A DNA stretch of 64,000 nt from Chryseobacterium taklimakanense (GCF_900187185.1 NZ_LT906465.1:1612001-1676000); one strand, 5' to 3'; numbered from the stretch's first letter, positions 41,312 to 51,292 are shown. Program-made: numbers and translations. Notes: generated by a model from the letters alone, not told the origin.

Positions 41312-41698
41312 ATGAAGAATATTCTTTTAGGAATACTGGCTTTTGTAGCAGTGTTCCTCGTTTCCTGCACCAATTCAAAAGTAGAAACTACCCAAATTAC
41401 CAATGCACAGTTCAAGACCGGCGATATTGTCCCCCACGACCAGGTCTGTATGGTAAACAACGCCTATATGGGTAAAAAACAACTCGAAGTACAGCACGAC
41501 GGCAAAACGTATTACGGCTGCTGCGAAAACTGCAAACTGAGAATCCCGCAGGAAGAAAATGCGCGGATGGCATACGATCCGATTTCTCACCAACTTATCG
41601 ATAAAGCAACCGCAATTATAGCGATAGCCGATAAAAACGACAATGTCGTGTACTTCGAAAACAAAGCAAACTACGAAGCCTTTTTCAATAAAAAATAA
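41312..41698 (+). CDS. metal-binding lipoprotein with TRASH/YHS-like Cys motif
   Basis: A 128-residue lipoprotein (signal MKNILLGILAFVAVFLVSC). The mature part has DQVCMVNNAYMGKKQLEVQHDGKTYYGCCENCKLRI: one Cys in VCMVNN and a CCxxC about 26 residues later, the layout of TRASH/YHS-like metal sites. A conserved tail (YDPISHQLIDKATAIIAI..., VVYFENKANYEAFF) follows. It probably captures copper or silver in the periplasm. It heads the cus unit, 14 bp before the DUF3347 gene. Confidence 0.82.
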   Translation: MKNILLGILAFVAVFLVSCTNSKVETTQITNAQFKTGDIVPHDQVCMVNNAYMGKKQLEVQHDGKTYYGCCENCKLRIPQEENARMAYDPISHQLIDKATAIIAIADKNDNVVYFENKANYEAFFNKK

Positions 41699-41712
41699 AT
41701 ACTTATAAAATA

Positions 41713-42336
41713 ATGAAAACAGTACTATTCAGCCTTTTGGCAGTCGGAACATTTGCACTTACTTCCTGCAAAGAAAACAAAGAACAGAAAAGCACCACTG
41801 AAACTTCCATGAAGCACGATATGAGCACAATGTCCGATAGTGCAGCGATGGGCAATATGGCAACGGATAAAGAGATAACCGTTACTGAAGCCAAAAAGTC
41901 TTCCGCTGATCTTACGGAGCTTTATTCCCATTACACCCACCTTACATTCGCTTTGTCCGGTGATGATGATAAAGAAGCGGTTAGTGCAGCGAAAGGGATC
42001 CTGGCCTCTTTTCCTAAAATAGACAAAAATGGGTTTTCCGATGAACAGAAGAAAGAATTTGCGGATTTGGAATCAAGCATCAGTGAACATGCGGAGCACA
42101 TTGCAGATAACGCTGGGAATATTGATCATCAGCGGGAACATCTGGATTTAATGAGTGTCGATTTTTACGATCTGCTGAAAGATTTCGGAACTCCAAAACC
42201 GGTGTACAAAGTATTTTGTCCAATGTATAACGATAAAAAAGGTGCTTTTTGGCTTAGCGATTCACGTGAGGTGAAGAATCCTTATTATGGCAAAGAAATG
42301 CTGTCCTGTGGCGAGGTTCAGGAAGAAATTAAGTAA
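41713..42336 (+). CDS. DUF3347 copper-associated lipoprotein
   Basis: A 207-residue protein with lipobox LTSCKENK and a Met-rich stretch (MKHDMSTMSDSAAMGNMA) typical of Cu(I)/Ag(I) sites. The DUF3347 domain has LYSHYTHLTFALSGDD, ISEHAEHIADN and a C-terminal CPMYNDKKGAFWLSD...NPYYGKEMLSCGEV with two Cys. Members sit with Cus systems and resemble a CusF-like metal donor in role. The RND gene starts 14 bp later. Confidence 0.88.
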   Translation: MKTVLFSLLAVGTFALTSCKENKEQKSTTETSMKHDMSTMSDSAAMGNMATDKEITVTEAKKSSADLTELYSHYTHLTFALSGDDDKEAVSAAKGILASFPKIDKNGFSDEQKKEFADLESSISEHAEHIADNAGNIDHQREHLDLMSVDFYDLLKDFGTPKPVYKVFCPMYNDKKGAFWLSDSREVKNPYYGKEMLSCGEVQEEIK

Positions 42337-42350
42337 AACTGTACAGAACC

Positions 42351-43634
42351 ATGATTCAAAATTTAATCAAACTGTCCCTCCGCAACAGGTATTTCGTGTT
42401 GCTGATAGCAATCGGCCTTTTTATCTGGGGTATTTTTGCGGTAAGGGACAATCCCATCGATGCCATTCCGGATCTGAGCGAGAACCAGGTCATCGTTTTT
42501 ACGGAGTGGATGGGCAGAAGTCCCCAGATTATTGAAGATCAGGTGACTTTCCCGCTGGTCAGCAACCTTCAGGGAATTCCGAAAATTAAGAACATCCGCG
42601 CCTCTTCCATGTTTGGGATGAGCTTCGTGTATGTTATTTTCGAAGATAACGTGGACATTTACTGGGCCAGAACCCGGGTAATGGAACGCCTCAACTATGC
42701 CCAACGCCTACTCCCGCAGGATGTTACCCCTACGCTCGGACCGGATGGCACCGGTGTTGGTCACGTTTTCTGGTACCATTTGGATGCACCCAAAATGGAT
42801 CTAGGAGACCAGCGCGCTCTTCAGGACTGGTACGTGAAATTTGCCCTGCAGACCGTTCCAGGTGTGGCCGAAGTTGCCTCCTTTGGCGGCTTCGAAAAAC
42901 AGTACCAACTCATTGTAGATCCTGTAAAACTCCAGTACTATAACGTCTCTCTGATGGATGTCATGAACAAAGTGAAAGCCAACAATAATGATGTGGGCGG
43001 ACGTAAATTTGAGATGGCCGATATGGCCTATATCATTCGCGGCCTGGGTTATATCAAGAACGTAGCAGATATCGAGGAAATTGCTTTGGGAAATTACAAC
43101 GGAATTCCTGTGCGGGTGAAAGACATTGGTTCTGTACAGATGGGTGGTGATTTGCGTCTGGGTATTTTTGATGCAGACGGTGAAGGCGAAGTCGTGGGCG
43201 GTATCGTAGTGGCACGGTATGGCGAAAATGCGGATAAGGTCATCAACGATGTGAAAGAGAAAATGAAGGACGTTGAAAAAGGACTCCCTGAAGGCGTCAC
43301 CTTCAAGACATCGTACGACCGCAGTACCCTGATTGAAGGGGCAATAGACAATATTAAAACCAAGCTGATTGAAGAAATTATCGTGGTGGCAATCATTGTT
43401 ATTCTGTTCCTATTCCACTGGCGAAGTGCATTGAGCATCATCATTCAGATTCCGGTCACCATTGCCATCAGCTTTATTCTGCTCAATGCGTTTGGACTTT
43501 CCTCCAATATCATGTCCCTTACAGGAATTGCGCTGGCAATTGGGGTGATCGTGGATAACGGAATTATCATGTCCGAAAATGCCTATAAAAATCTCTCCGA
43601 TTGGCAGAACCATCAACAAAATAAAAACCCATAA
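42351..43634 (+). pseudogene. cusA: CusA-type RND metal efflux permease, N-terminal part (frameshifted)
   Basis: The first 427 residues of a heavy-metal RND pump: TM1 at the N-terminus, porter domain (PDLSENQVIVFTEWMGRSPQ, LGPDGTGVGHVFWYHLD, VPGVAEVASFGGFEKQYQL), then TM2-TM4 with GVIVDNGIIMSENAYKNL (about 398), the HME4 (copper/silver) form. It stops at TAA (43632-43634) in the cytoplasmic loop after TM4. The rest of the pump continues in another frame from 43637. Together the halves give about 1080 residues, the normal size. Whether the halves work as two chains cannot be told. Confidence 0.85.
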
Positions 43635-43636
43635 CA

Positions 43637-45595
43637 ATGAAAACCAACTGGTTTAAAAATATATTCAGAAAAAAGAATAAGGAGAAAGACAGTTACGTTA
43701 AAATTCCCGAAGACATTCGGTTGAAGATTATCGAAAAATCATCCTTACAGGTATCCAGAGGCGTATTTTTTTCTACGGTAATCATCGTGGTTTCTTTTCT
43801 CCCGGTATTTATGTTGACCGGTCAGGAAGGTAAACTTTTTCATCCGCTGGCGTACACTAAAACATTCATCCTGATTGTTGATGCAATCCTGGTGCTTACC
43901 CTTGCACCGGTGCTGATCTCCTTTTTTATGAAAGGAAAATTTAAGGACGATAATAAAAACCCAATAAACAGGGGCTTGGAAAGGGTGTACGAACCGCTTA
44001 TCAGATGGTGCATGAAATGGAAAAAAACGACGCTTGGCATTAATATTTTGGCCCTGCTCATCAGTATTCCAATGATTATGAACCTCGGGCGTGAATTTAT
44101 GCCGCCTTTGGATGAAGGATCCCTGCTCTTTATGCCGGTAACCCTTCCCGATATTTCGAACTCTGAGGCCAAAAGATTACTGCAGGTGCAGGATAAAATC
44201 ATTAAAGGAGTTCCGGAAGTGGATCATGTCCTTGGAAAAGCTGGAAGAGCCAACACGGCGACGGATAATTCACCCATCTCCATGATAGAAACCATTATTC
44301 TGTTGAAACCGCAGAGCGAATGGCGCGACGGCAAAACAAAAGAAGATCTGATCGATGAACTGAATGCCAAACTGCAGATTCCGGGCGTAACCAATGGCTG
44401 GACCATGCCGATTTCCAACCGGATCAATATGCTTTCAACGGGGATTAGAACGGATGTTGGAGTAAAAGTATACGGCCAGAATCTGGACAGTATTGCCGTC
44501 CTTTCAGAAAAGATAAAAAAGGAACTCACGGGAATTGAAGGAATCAAGGATATGTATGTAGAACCCATTACCGGCGGAAAATATGTGGATATTGAAGTGA
44601 AACGCGAAGAAATAGGAAGATACGGCCTAAGTGTGGATGATGTAAATGCCGTCGTGGAAAGTGCCCTCGGCGGAATGAAACTCACCACAACCGTTGAAGG
44701 CCGACAGCGCTTTTCGGTAAACGCCAGGTACGGCCAGGATTTCAGAAATAATTTGGAATCTCTGAGAAGACTGCCCATGCAGACGATGGAATTTGGTTCC
44801 ATCCCGCTGAGTGCAGTAGCCGACATCCGTCTTACAGAAGGACCACCAATGATCAATTCTGAAAATGCAATGTTGCGTGGAACGGTTCTGTTCAACGTAC
44901 GCGACCGGGATTTAGGCAGTACCGTAAAAGAAGCCCAGGCAAAACTCAATAACATGGTGAACAAAATGCCAAAAGGTTATTTCGTGGAATGGAGCGGTCA
45001 GTACGAAAACCTGATTCGGGGCGAGCAGACTTTAAAAATGATTATGCCTCTGGTATTGGTCGTGATTTTCCTCTCCATGTATTTTGCGTTCAATTCTTAC
45101 CGCGAAGCTTTCTTTAATCTCATCAGTATTCCTTTTGCCCTAATCGGGGGTGTCTTTATGATTTCGATTTGGGGGGTGAACCTTTCCGTAGCCGTAGCAG
45201 TTGGTTTTATTGCGTTGTTCGGACTTGCGGTAGAAACGGGAATTGTGATGGTTATTTACCTGAACGATGCCATGATTCAGCTTACTACGAAGAACGGCAA
45301 CTCCCGGGAGACCATTAGCAATGAAGAACTTCGTGAATATGTCATCCATGGTGCAGCAAAAAGATTAAGACCGAAGATTATGACGGTTTGTGTGACCCTC
45401 TTCGGCCTAGTCCCCATCCTGTGGAGCCACGGTGTGGGAAGTGATATGATGAAACCCATTGTATTACCGATGGTCGGTGGCGTTTTCACTTCGGCCATTC
45501 ACATTCTTTTGGTAACGCCTATTATCTTTTATATGCAGAAGGAATGGGAACTGAACAAGTTGGGTAAAATTGACGTGCTCGACGCTTCCCATTAA
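43637..45595 (+). pseudogene. cusA: CusA-type RND metal efflux permease, C-terminal part (frameshifted)
   Basis: 652 residues covering TM5-TM12 and the second porter half. FLPVFMLTGQEGKLFHPLAYTKTFIL (TM5) follows the loop, then LGREFMPPLDEGSLLFMPVTLP and NRINMLSTGIRTDVGVKVYG, whose Met residues correspond to metal-relay Met of CusA. RYGLSVDDV has Leu where E. coli CusA has Met. The ATG at 43637 lies 2 bp after the stop of the first half, so reinitiation could make this chain. It is in the -1 frame relative to that half. Confidence 0.85.
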
Positions 45596-45613
45596 TACTT
45601 AAATGATTACAAA

Positions 45614-46861
45614 ATGAAAAAATTCATAATAACAGGAGCACTGGCCTTGCTTTACACCAATATTGATGCTCAGCGGATGCCGTTGCCCGCTGTAATGGAC
45701 AGTATCGCAGCCAACCATCCGGTGGTTAAAATGTATAATGCGGAAGTCCGGTCAATGGACGCTGCGGCCAAAGGCGCAAGAAGCTGGATGCCCCCAACCG
45801 TTGGAGCCGGGTTCTTCATGACACCCTATAATCCAAAACTCTGGCAACGCGACGGCGATATGCTCGGTATGGGCTCAGTAGCAGTTTCTGTGGAGCAGAT
45901 GTTTCCCAACACAAGGAAACTTGATGCCAACGAAAATCTGATGAAGGCGATGTCTTCCGTAGAAAAGGAAAAACTCTATGCCGCCCTCAATGAAAACTTT
46001 CAGGATGCGAAAAAACTGTATTACAGTTCAATCGTCCTGGATAAAAAGCTGCAGGTCGTAAAGGAAAACGAAAAGATGCTGGATTTCATGATCAGAAACG
46101 CCGAAATCCGGTACAAAAACGGACTCGGTAAAATATCGGCATATTACAAAGCAAAAGCTGCGCTTGGCAGTTCCAAAAACATGCAGCTCATGTACGAGAA
46201 TGACCTTCGCGTCAACCGGATCCGGTTGAATGCCCTCATGGGAAGAGACGCGCTCGCACCGCTGGAGATTGAGCCCGAATACAACCTGAATGATTATTCT
46301 CTCGAGACTTTTGGTCAGGATCTCTTTTATCAGAACAGAAGTGATCTCCGCGGCATCGACCGGGAAATCAATATTGCCAAACTCAAACAGGATCTGGAAA
46401 AGCAGAATCTGAAACCGGAATTTGGCGTAAAGTTCGAAAACATGTTTGGTTTTGGCGGCCAGCCCATGCAGTTTTCTCTGATGCTGATGGCAAAGCTGCC
46501 GTTTGTTTCCTGGGCTTCACGCATGAATAAAGCCAATATTGAAAGCCTCAAACTGAAAGAAGAGGCCTTGCAGGCGCAGAAAGAAATGATGGTGAACGAA
46601 TACAGTGGAATGGCCTACGGAATGCGCAATGAACTGGACCTGAATAAAAATCAGCTGAAACTCTATGAAGACACCATTATTCCGGCCTTAAAAAACAACT
46701 ACAAATCCATGCAGTTGGGCTATGAGCAGAATACGGAAGAACTCTTCATGTTATATGACGCATGGGAACAGCTGAATATGGCCCAACTGGAATATTTCGA
46801 GATCCTTACCAAAGCACTGCAGACGCAAACTGAAATTGACCGCTTAATTGAAAGAAGATGA
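45614..46861 (+). CDS. TolC-family outer-membrane efflux protein (CusC-like)
   Basis: A 415-residue exported protein (signal MKKFIITGALALLYTNIDAQ) with the long helical hairpins of TolC factors (for example NFQDAKKLYYSSIVLDKKLQVVKENEKMLDFM and MVNEYSGMAYGMRNELDLNKNQLKLYE). It forms the outer-membrane exit for the RND pump just upstream. Many Met residues (GAGFFMTPYNP, MLGMGS, MFGFGGQPMQFSLMLMAKL) are consistent with a copper/silver path. It overlaps the first adaptor gene in ATGA. Confidence 0.9.
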   Translation: MKKFIITGALALLYTNIDAQRMPLPAVMDSIAANHPVVKMYNAEVRSMDAAAKGARSWMPPTVGAGFFMTPYNPKLWQRDGDMLGMGSVAVSVEQMFPNTRKLDANENLMKAMSSVEKEKLYAALNENFQDAKKLYYSSIVLDKKLQVVKENEKMLDFMIRNAEIRYKNGLGKISAYYKAKAALGSSKNMQLMYENDLRVNRIRLNALMGRDALAPLEIEPEYNLNDYSLETFGQDLFYQNRSDLRGIDREINIAKLKQDLEKQNLKPEFGVKFENMFGFGGQPMQFSLMLMAKLPFVSWASRMNKANIESLKLKEEALQAQKEMMVNEYSGMAYGMRNELDLNKNQLKLYEDTIIPALKNNYKSMQLGYEQNTEELFMLYDAWEQLNMAQLEYFEILTKALQTQTEIDRLIERR

Positions 46862-48108
46862 GAAAAATTATAATATTCACTATGCTTTTATTTGGTTTGA
46901 CGGCGTGTGACAAAGTTAAGTTCTGGGAAGATAAGCACTCGGCAGAAGCTGCAATGCATACTTATACCTGTCCGATGCACCCGGAAGTGATTTCAGACAA
47001 ACCCGGCAAATGTCCCAAATGTGGGATGGATTTGGTCCTGAAAGATGCCCCTGAAAAAAAGGAAGAGGGGATTAAACTCGACGATCTGCTGAAACCAACC
47101 AATGAATTTGTACTGTCGGAACAGCCCGTAATAAAAGTAAAAAGAGAAAACATACCCACCACGGTTGATGCTTTAGGGACGGTAGAATACGATACTCGAC
47201 AGATTGGCAGTATTTCCTCACGCGTTGCGGGCCGTATCGAGAAACTCTATGTGCGGTATAAATACCAGAAAGTGTCGAAAGGGCAGCGTATTTTAGATAT
47301 TTACAGCCCGGAACTTTTAACAGCACAGCAAAACCTGCTCTTCGTTATTAAAAATGACCGCTCAAACAAAACGATGATCGATGCTTCACGCCAGAAACTC
47401 CTTCTTTTGGGAATGCCGGCTTCACAGATTCAGAAAGTCATCCAGCGAGGGAAACCTGATCTCACAGTTCCGGTTTTCAGCAATTACAGCGGACACATTC
47501 AGCAGGCAGGATCGGCCGGAAGCATGGGGTCATCACCACAATCTGCACCCGCAATGGCTTCAAATAACGCGGTCACCGCAGAACTACCGCTGAAGGAGGG
47601 AATGTATCTTCAAAAAGGACAGAATATTTTCAGTGTCTACAATCCCAACAGAACCTGGGCCCAGATCAATATTTTTTCTGAAGACATTGCACTGGTCAGC
47701 AAAGGACAGTCAGTCATGATCATCCCGGAAGCCAATCCTGAAAATCGCTTCAAAGGAACCATCGGTTTTATTGAACCGTTCTTCAGGCAGGGCAGCAAAA
47801 CCGTAACGGCGCGGGTCTATTTTGATAATTCCACCGCAAAAATTCCTGTCGGAAGTCAGGTTAAAGCGGAGATTATGAGCCACAACAGAATGGCAGATTG
47901 GCTGCCGAAATCAGCGGTGGTTTCTTTGGGGATTGATAAAATTGCGTTCAAAAAAGTTGAAGGCGGTTTTATTGCCCACAAGGTTGTTACCGGCGCGGTG
48001 GTAGGCGATAAAATTCAGATCGTCAGTGGTTTGCTTCCTGAAGATGGAGTTGCCGAAAATGCACAGTACCTGATGGACAGCGAAAGTTTCATAAAAATTA
48101 ACAGATAA
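46858..48108 (+). CDS. cusB: CusB-type RND periplasmic adaptor with N-terminal heavy-metal-binding domain
   Basis: A 416-residue lipoprotein (lipobox LTACDKV). The HMBD is YTCPMHPEVISDKPGKCPKC followed by GMDLV (about residues 39-63). The adaptor part has the barrel-sandwich segments VAGRIEKLYVRYKYQKVSKGQRILDIYSPEL and GMYLQKGQNIFSVYNPNRTWAQINIFSEDI. A Gly/Ser/Ala-rich insert (GSAGSMGSSPQSAPAM, about 217-232) is unusual. It joins the CusA pump to TolC and can hand over metal. The next gene is a second, different adaptor. Confidence 0.92.
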   Translation: MRKIIIFTMLLFGLTACDKVKFWEDKHSAEAAMHTYTCPMHPEVISDKPGKCPKCGMDLVLKDAPEKKEEGIKLDDLLKPTNEFVLSEQPVIKVKRENIPTTVDALGTVEYDTRQIGSISSRVAGRIEKLYVRYKYQKVSKGQRILDIYSPELLTAQQNLLFVIKNDRSNKTMIDASRQKLLLLGMPASQIQKVIQRGKPDLTVPVFSNYSGHIQQAGSAGSMGSSPQSAPAMASNNAVTAELPLKEGMYLQKGQNIFSVYNPNRTWAQINIFSEDIALVSKGQSVMIIPEANPENRFKGTIGFIEPFFRQGSKTVTARVYFDNSTAKIPVGSQVKAEIMSHNRMADWLPKSAVVSLGIDKIAFKKVEGGFIAHKVVTGAVVGDKIQIVSGLLPEDGVAENAQYLMDSESFIKINR

Positions 48109-48119
48109 AAATTGATAAG

Positions 48120-49325
48120 ATGAAATTCAATATTTTAATGCTTGCCTTGCTGGTTTTTCTTTACTCCTGTAAAAAGGAGGAAGATCCGCATGCCGGCCAC
48201 GATATCTACTACACCTGTTCCATGCACCCGCAGGTAGTCTCCGATAAACCCGGAAAATGCCCCATTTGTCACATGGATTTGGTGCCTGTGGAGAAGAAAA
48301 AGAATGCGGATCCTAACGAAATTGTTTTGAATGACGAGCAGGTTAAACTTGGGAATATCAAAACAGTCGCGCTCTCTGACGGTTCCATGGCTGATAAGCT
48401 CACGCTTACCGGAACACTTAATTTTAATCAGTACCAAATGCAGGCAGTAAGTTCCAGAGTAATGGGCAGAGTTGAACGGTTGTATTATAAAAACATTGGC
48501 GATTTTGTTCCGAAGGGGGCGCCGTTGGTCGATATTTACAGTGAAGAACTCAATAATGCAAAGCAGGAATATTTGCTGGCGCTTGAAAGACGCAAGCTGT
48601 TCGTCGGTAATACTTCCATTGATTTTGATCAGTTGCTCCAAAGTTCCCGCAACAAGCTTTATTTATGGGGAATGTCCGAAGGCCAGATCAAACAGCTGGA
48701 AAGATCAGGAAAAGCCACGCCAACCACTACCGTGTTCAGCAATGCAGCCGGTTACATCACCGATCTGAGCATTGCCGAAGGCGATTATCTTGCCGAAGGT
48801 GGCACCATCGTGAATCTGGCAGATCTTTCATCGCTTTGGGCAGAGGCGCAGGTCTATTCTTCCCAAATGGCTCTCCTTCAGAAAGACAGCAAGGTCACCG
48901 TATATATTCCCGATCTGGATAATCTGAAGATTAATGGGAAGGTTGATTTTACAAACCCGGAAATAAGCGCCTCCAGCAGGATAAATCTGGTTCGCATTTC
49001 CGTGCCCAACAAAGGAAATCTGCTGAAACCCGGCATGCCGGTATATGTTCTGGTGGAAAACAAATCCCGTGATGGTCTTTCAATGCCTGTGGATGCGGTA
49101 ATCAGGGATGGCAAATCTTCCACGGTGTGGGTGAAAACCGCGAAGAACACCTTCGTCAACAGAATGGTGGAAACGGGTCTCGAATATGAAGACAGAATAG
49201 AAATCACATCAGGAATTAAGGCGGGAGACGAAGTAGTGGTGTCCGGGGCCTACCTTCTGAACAGCGAATATAAATTTAAGAAAGGCGCCGACCCCATGGC
49301 CGGGCACGACATGAGCAATATGTAA
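48120..49325 (+). CDS. second CusB-type RND periplasmic adaptor with heavy-metal-binding domain
   Basis: A 401-residue lipoprotein (lipobox LYSCKKEE) with HMBD YTCSMHPQVVSDKPGKCPIC plus HMDLV (about residues 31-55), in which the usual Gly after the last Cys is His. The adaptor core includes VMGRVERLYYKNIGDFVPKGAPLVDIYSEEL and GYITDLSIAEGDYLAEGGTIVNLADLSSLWAEAQVY. The C-terminus is Met/His-rich (DPMAGHDMSNM). It is clearly diverged from the adaptor before it. It may form mixed complexes or serve the downstream RND pump. Confidence 0.92.
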   Translation: MKFNILMLALLVFLYSCKKEEDPHAGHDIYYTCSMHPQVVSDKPGKCPICHMDLVPVEKKKNADPNEIVLNDEQVKLGNIKTVALSDGSMADKLTLTGTLNFNQYQMQAVSSRVMGRVERLYYKNIGDFVPKGAPLVDIYSEELNNAKQEYLLALERRKLFVGNTSIDFDQLLQSSRNKLYLWGMSEGQIKQLERSGKATPTTTVFSNAAGYITDLSIAEGDYLAEGGTIVNLADLSSLWAEAQVYSSQMALLQKDSKVTVYIPDLDNLKINGKVDFTNPEISASSRINLVRISVPNKGNLLKPGMPVYVLVENKSRDGLSMPVDAVIRDGKSSTVWVKTAKNTFVNRMVETGLEYEDRIEITSGIKAGDEVVVSGAYLLNSEYKFKKGADPMAGHDMSNM

Positions 49326-49326
49326 T

Positions 49327-49788
49327 ATGAGAAAATTGAATATCATAGGTTGGCTGGCGGTGATAGTAGTGGCGGTTGTTTTAGCCATTCAGTTCATACC
49401 GGTGGAGCGTAATGTCTCCACCGTGCCGGCAGGTCAAAGTTTTGAAAAAACCGAAAAGGTGCCCGCCAACGTGGCTGCTATTCTGAAAGTTTCCTGCTAT
49501 GACTGTCATTCAAATAATACCCGTTATCCCTGGTATTCGGAATTACAGCCGGGCGCGTGGTTCATGGCCCGGCATATTAAAAAAGGCAAAGAAGAACTCA
49601 ATTTTGATGAGTTCAATAATTATTCAAAAAGACGCAAAAAAGCAAAAATAAAAAGCATCATCAGCCAGATTGAGAAAGACGAAATGCCTTTAAAATCATA
49701 CCGCATGATGCACGGAAACGCCAGATTATCAGCGGATGAAAAAAAAGAACTGTTAGATTTTTTTCGTGACAACGAATATAGTAAGTAA
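49327..49788 (+). CDS. haem-binding domain protein
   Basis: A 153-residue protein anchored by an N-terminal helix (IIGWLAVIVVAVVLAIQFIPV). It carries a c-type haem motif in SCYDCHSNNTRYPWYSELQPG (CxxCH, about residues 56-60) and a C-terminal helix with MHGNARLSADEKKELLDFF, the pattern of the Haem_bd family. Its start is 1 bp after the adaptor stop, so it belongs to the cus operon. It might donate or accept electrons for copper oxidation; this is inference. Confidence 0.88.
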   Translation: MRKLNIIGWLAVIVVAVVLAIQFIPVERNVSTVPAGQSFEKTEKVPANVAAILKVSCYDCHSNNTRYPWYSELQPGAWFMARHIKKGKEELNFDEFNNYSKRRKKAKIKSIISQIEKDEMPLKSYRMMHGNARLSADEKKELLDFFRDNEYSK

Positions 49789-49905
49789 CGCAGAACATAA
49801 GAAATGACGCTCGCCTGTGGTCTTTAGAGTATCAGAAATGGTCGTTTAGAATAAAAAAGGATCGGAAAAGACTGTGCTGTAGAATCAACAAAAATTAAAA
49901 ACAAC

Positions 49906-50478
49906 GTGATGAAATTAAATATTAAAAATATGGTTTGCAGCCGATGTCTCAAAGTGCTTAGGCAAGAGCTTGAACAACTGGGAATTAAGGTTTCATCAAT
50001 TGAACTCGGGGTATTGGTAATCGACGAGACGGCCGGTAATCATAATGAAATTATGGAGAAAATTGAAAGCGTTCTCCATACCAATAAATTTGAAATAATC
50101 CATAGTCCAGAGGAAGTGCTCGTCGAAAAAATCAAACATTTTTTACTTCGTAAAATAGAAGAGCTACCTCTCGATTCCACGGTAAACCTATCTCAAATTT
50201 TAAGCACGGAGTTCAACCATGAATATAAATCGTTAAGCAAGCTATTCTCCCACATTGAAAATATAACTGTGGAAAAATATTTTATTAAATTAAAAATAGA
50301 GAAAGTAAAAGAACTTATTCAACTCAGGCAGTACACCTTTTCAGAAATAGGGCATCTCCTGGATTACAGCAGCGTCAACCACCTATCTAGACAGTTTAAA
50401 GAGATTACCGGAGAGAGCATGACTGAGTATAAAAATGCTGAACTAGCCAATCGAAGACCCTATGATGAAATTAGTTAA
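49906..50478 (+). CDS. AraC-type regulator with metal-binding N-terminus
   Basis: A 190-residue protein. Residues 1-70 look like an HMA-type ferredoxin fold with a CxxC (IKNMVCSRCLKVL) and the rest a complete two-HTH AraC DNA-binding domain (VNLSQILSTEFNHEYKSLSKLFSH, then YTFSEIGHLLDYSSVNHLSRQFKEITGESMTEYKN). A Cu(I)/Ag(I)-sensing activator of the flanking metal genes is the simplest reading. Either of the two adjacent ATG codons may be the start. Confidence 0.87.
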   Translation: MMKLNIKNMVCSRCLKVLRQELEQLGIKVSSIELGVLVIDETAGNHNEIMEKIESVLHTNKFEIIHSPEEVLVEKIKHFLLRKIEELPLDSTVNLSQILSTEFNHEYKSLSKLFSHIENITVEKYFIKLKIEKVKELIQLRQYTFSEIGHLLDYSSVNHLSRQFKEITGESMTEYKNAELANRRPYDEIS

Positions 50479-50810
50479 CCTTAGAACTTAGGCGTATGAA
50501 ATTATAAATAGGAAATAGTTGCGAAATAGAAACGGCAATCACAGGGACGTTTGCGCAACTCTCGATAAACTTCAGGTATAGTTTTGATGTTACTTGGCCT
50601 TTTTTTCGAAGCGAAATTATACAGAAACTAACGAAAATTATGCAGAACATCCGTTTAAGAAACTTGTACTTTTACAGTAGTAATTACAACCAGCTCGCTT
50701 TCAAAAACTACTTTATTGCAACACGAGTTTGGTCAAAATACGGCTCACAGAACGTATTTTAAACGGATAGTGGGAAATTTACAATGTATAAAATAATAAA
50801 ATCAAACAAA
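50479..50810. other. intergenic region between the AraC-type gene and the HMA gene
   Basis: 332 bp without a supported gene. An in-frame ATG at 50784 could extend the HMA protein by nine residues but gives an unusual lysine-rich start. I see no clear TAnnTTTG element and no terminator; the region likely contains a regulator-dependent promoter. Confidence 0.5.
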
Positions 50811-51062
50811 ATGAAACAACAAATTGAAATAACAGGAATGTCCTGCGAAGGCTGCGTTAAAAATGTCGAAAAAGCGTTGAAAGAAATTGATGGCGTACAG
50901 AATGTAAAAGCGAGTCTGCATCCACCGCGCGCAGTTATTGAAGCAGAGAAATCGATTAATACAGCGCAGTTAACGCAAGCCTTGGCGAAAGTAGGTTATA
51001 GTATTGCCGGCGCTTCCGTAGATGAGAATTTAACAAAGTCTGGTGGCTCCTGTTGCTGTTGA
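50811..51062 (+). CDS. heavy-metal-associated (HMA) domain protein, copper chaperone-like
   Basis: An 83-residue single-domain protein. The metal site is ITGMSCEGCVKNVEKAL (GMxCxxC, about residues 8-14) and the C-terminus adds GGSCCC, three more Cys, which is uncommon. It has no signal peptide, so it buffers or delivers Cu(I) in the cytoplasm, possibly to the P1B ATPase, which lacks an HMA domain of its own, or to the Csp protein next to it. Confidence 0.9.
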   Translation: MKQQIEITGMSCEGCVKNVEKALKEIDGVQNVKASLHPPRAVIEAEKSINTAQLTQALAKVGYSIAGASVDENLTKSGGSCCC

Positions 51063-51292
51063 AAAGTATGAACTGCGCGGGCAAGTATAACGTTAGTACG
51101 ATGTGAACGATAACGGTAGAAATGCTCCGCTGAAAACTAAGTGAAAGAAGCAAATAAATTTTTTAAAAAAAATCAAAGTAGCCAGCAATAGCTTGCCTGA
51201 TCAAACGCACTTATGATTGCGACAGGATCAGCGCAGGAACTGCATATTTATTGAAAAAACCAACCTATTTATTAACATAAAAACCAACAATT

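Noticed and set aside
43620-43634. Programmed -1 frameshift on AAAAAC at the cusA break
   Set aside because: In the reading phase the codons are AAT AAA AAC, so the heptamer is T AAA AAC, not a standard X XXY YYZ site. No strong downstream structure is evident. A simple indel or reinitiation explains the break better.
44224-44964. 246-residue open frame antisense to the cusA C-terminal half
   Set aside because: It lies wholly inside a conserved RND domain and its Ser/Arg-rich translation matches no fold; it is a coding shadow.
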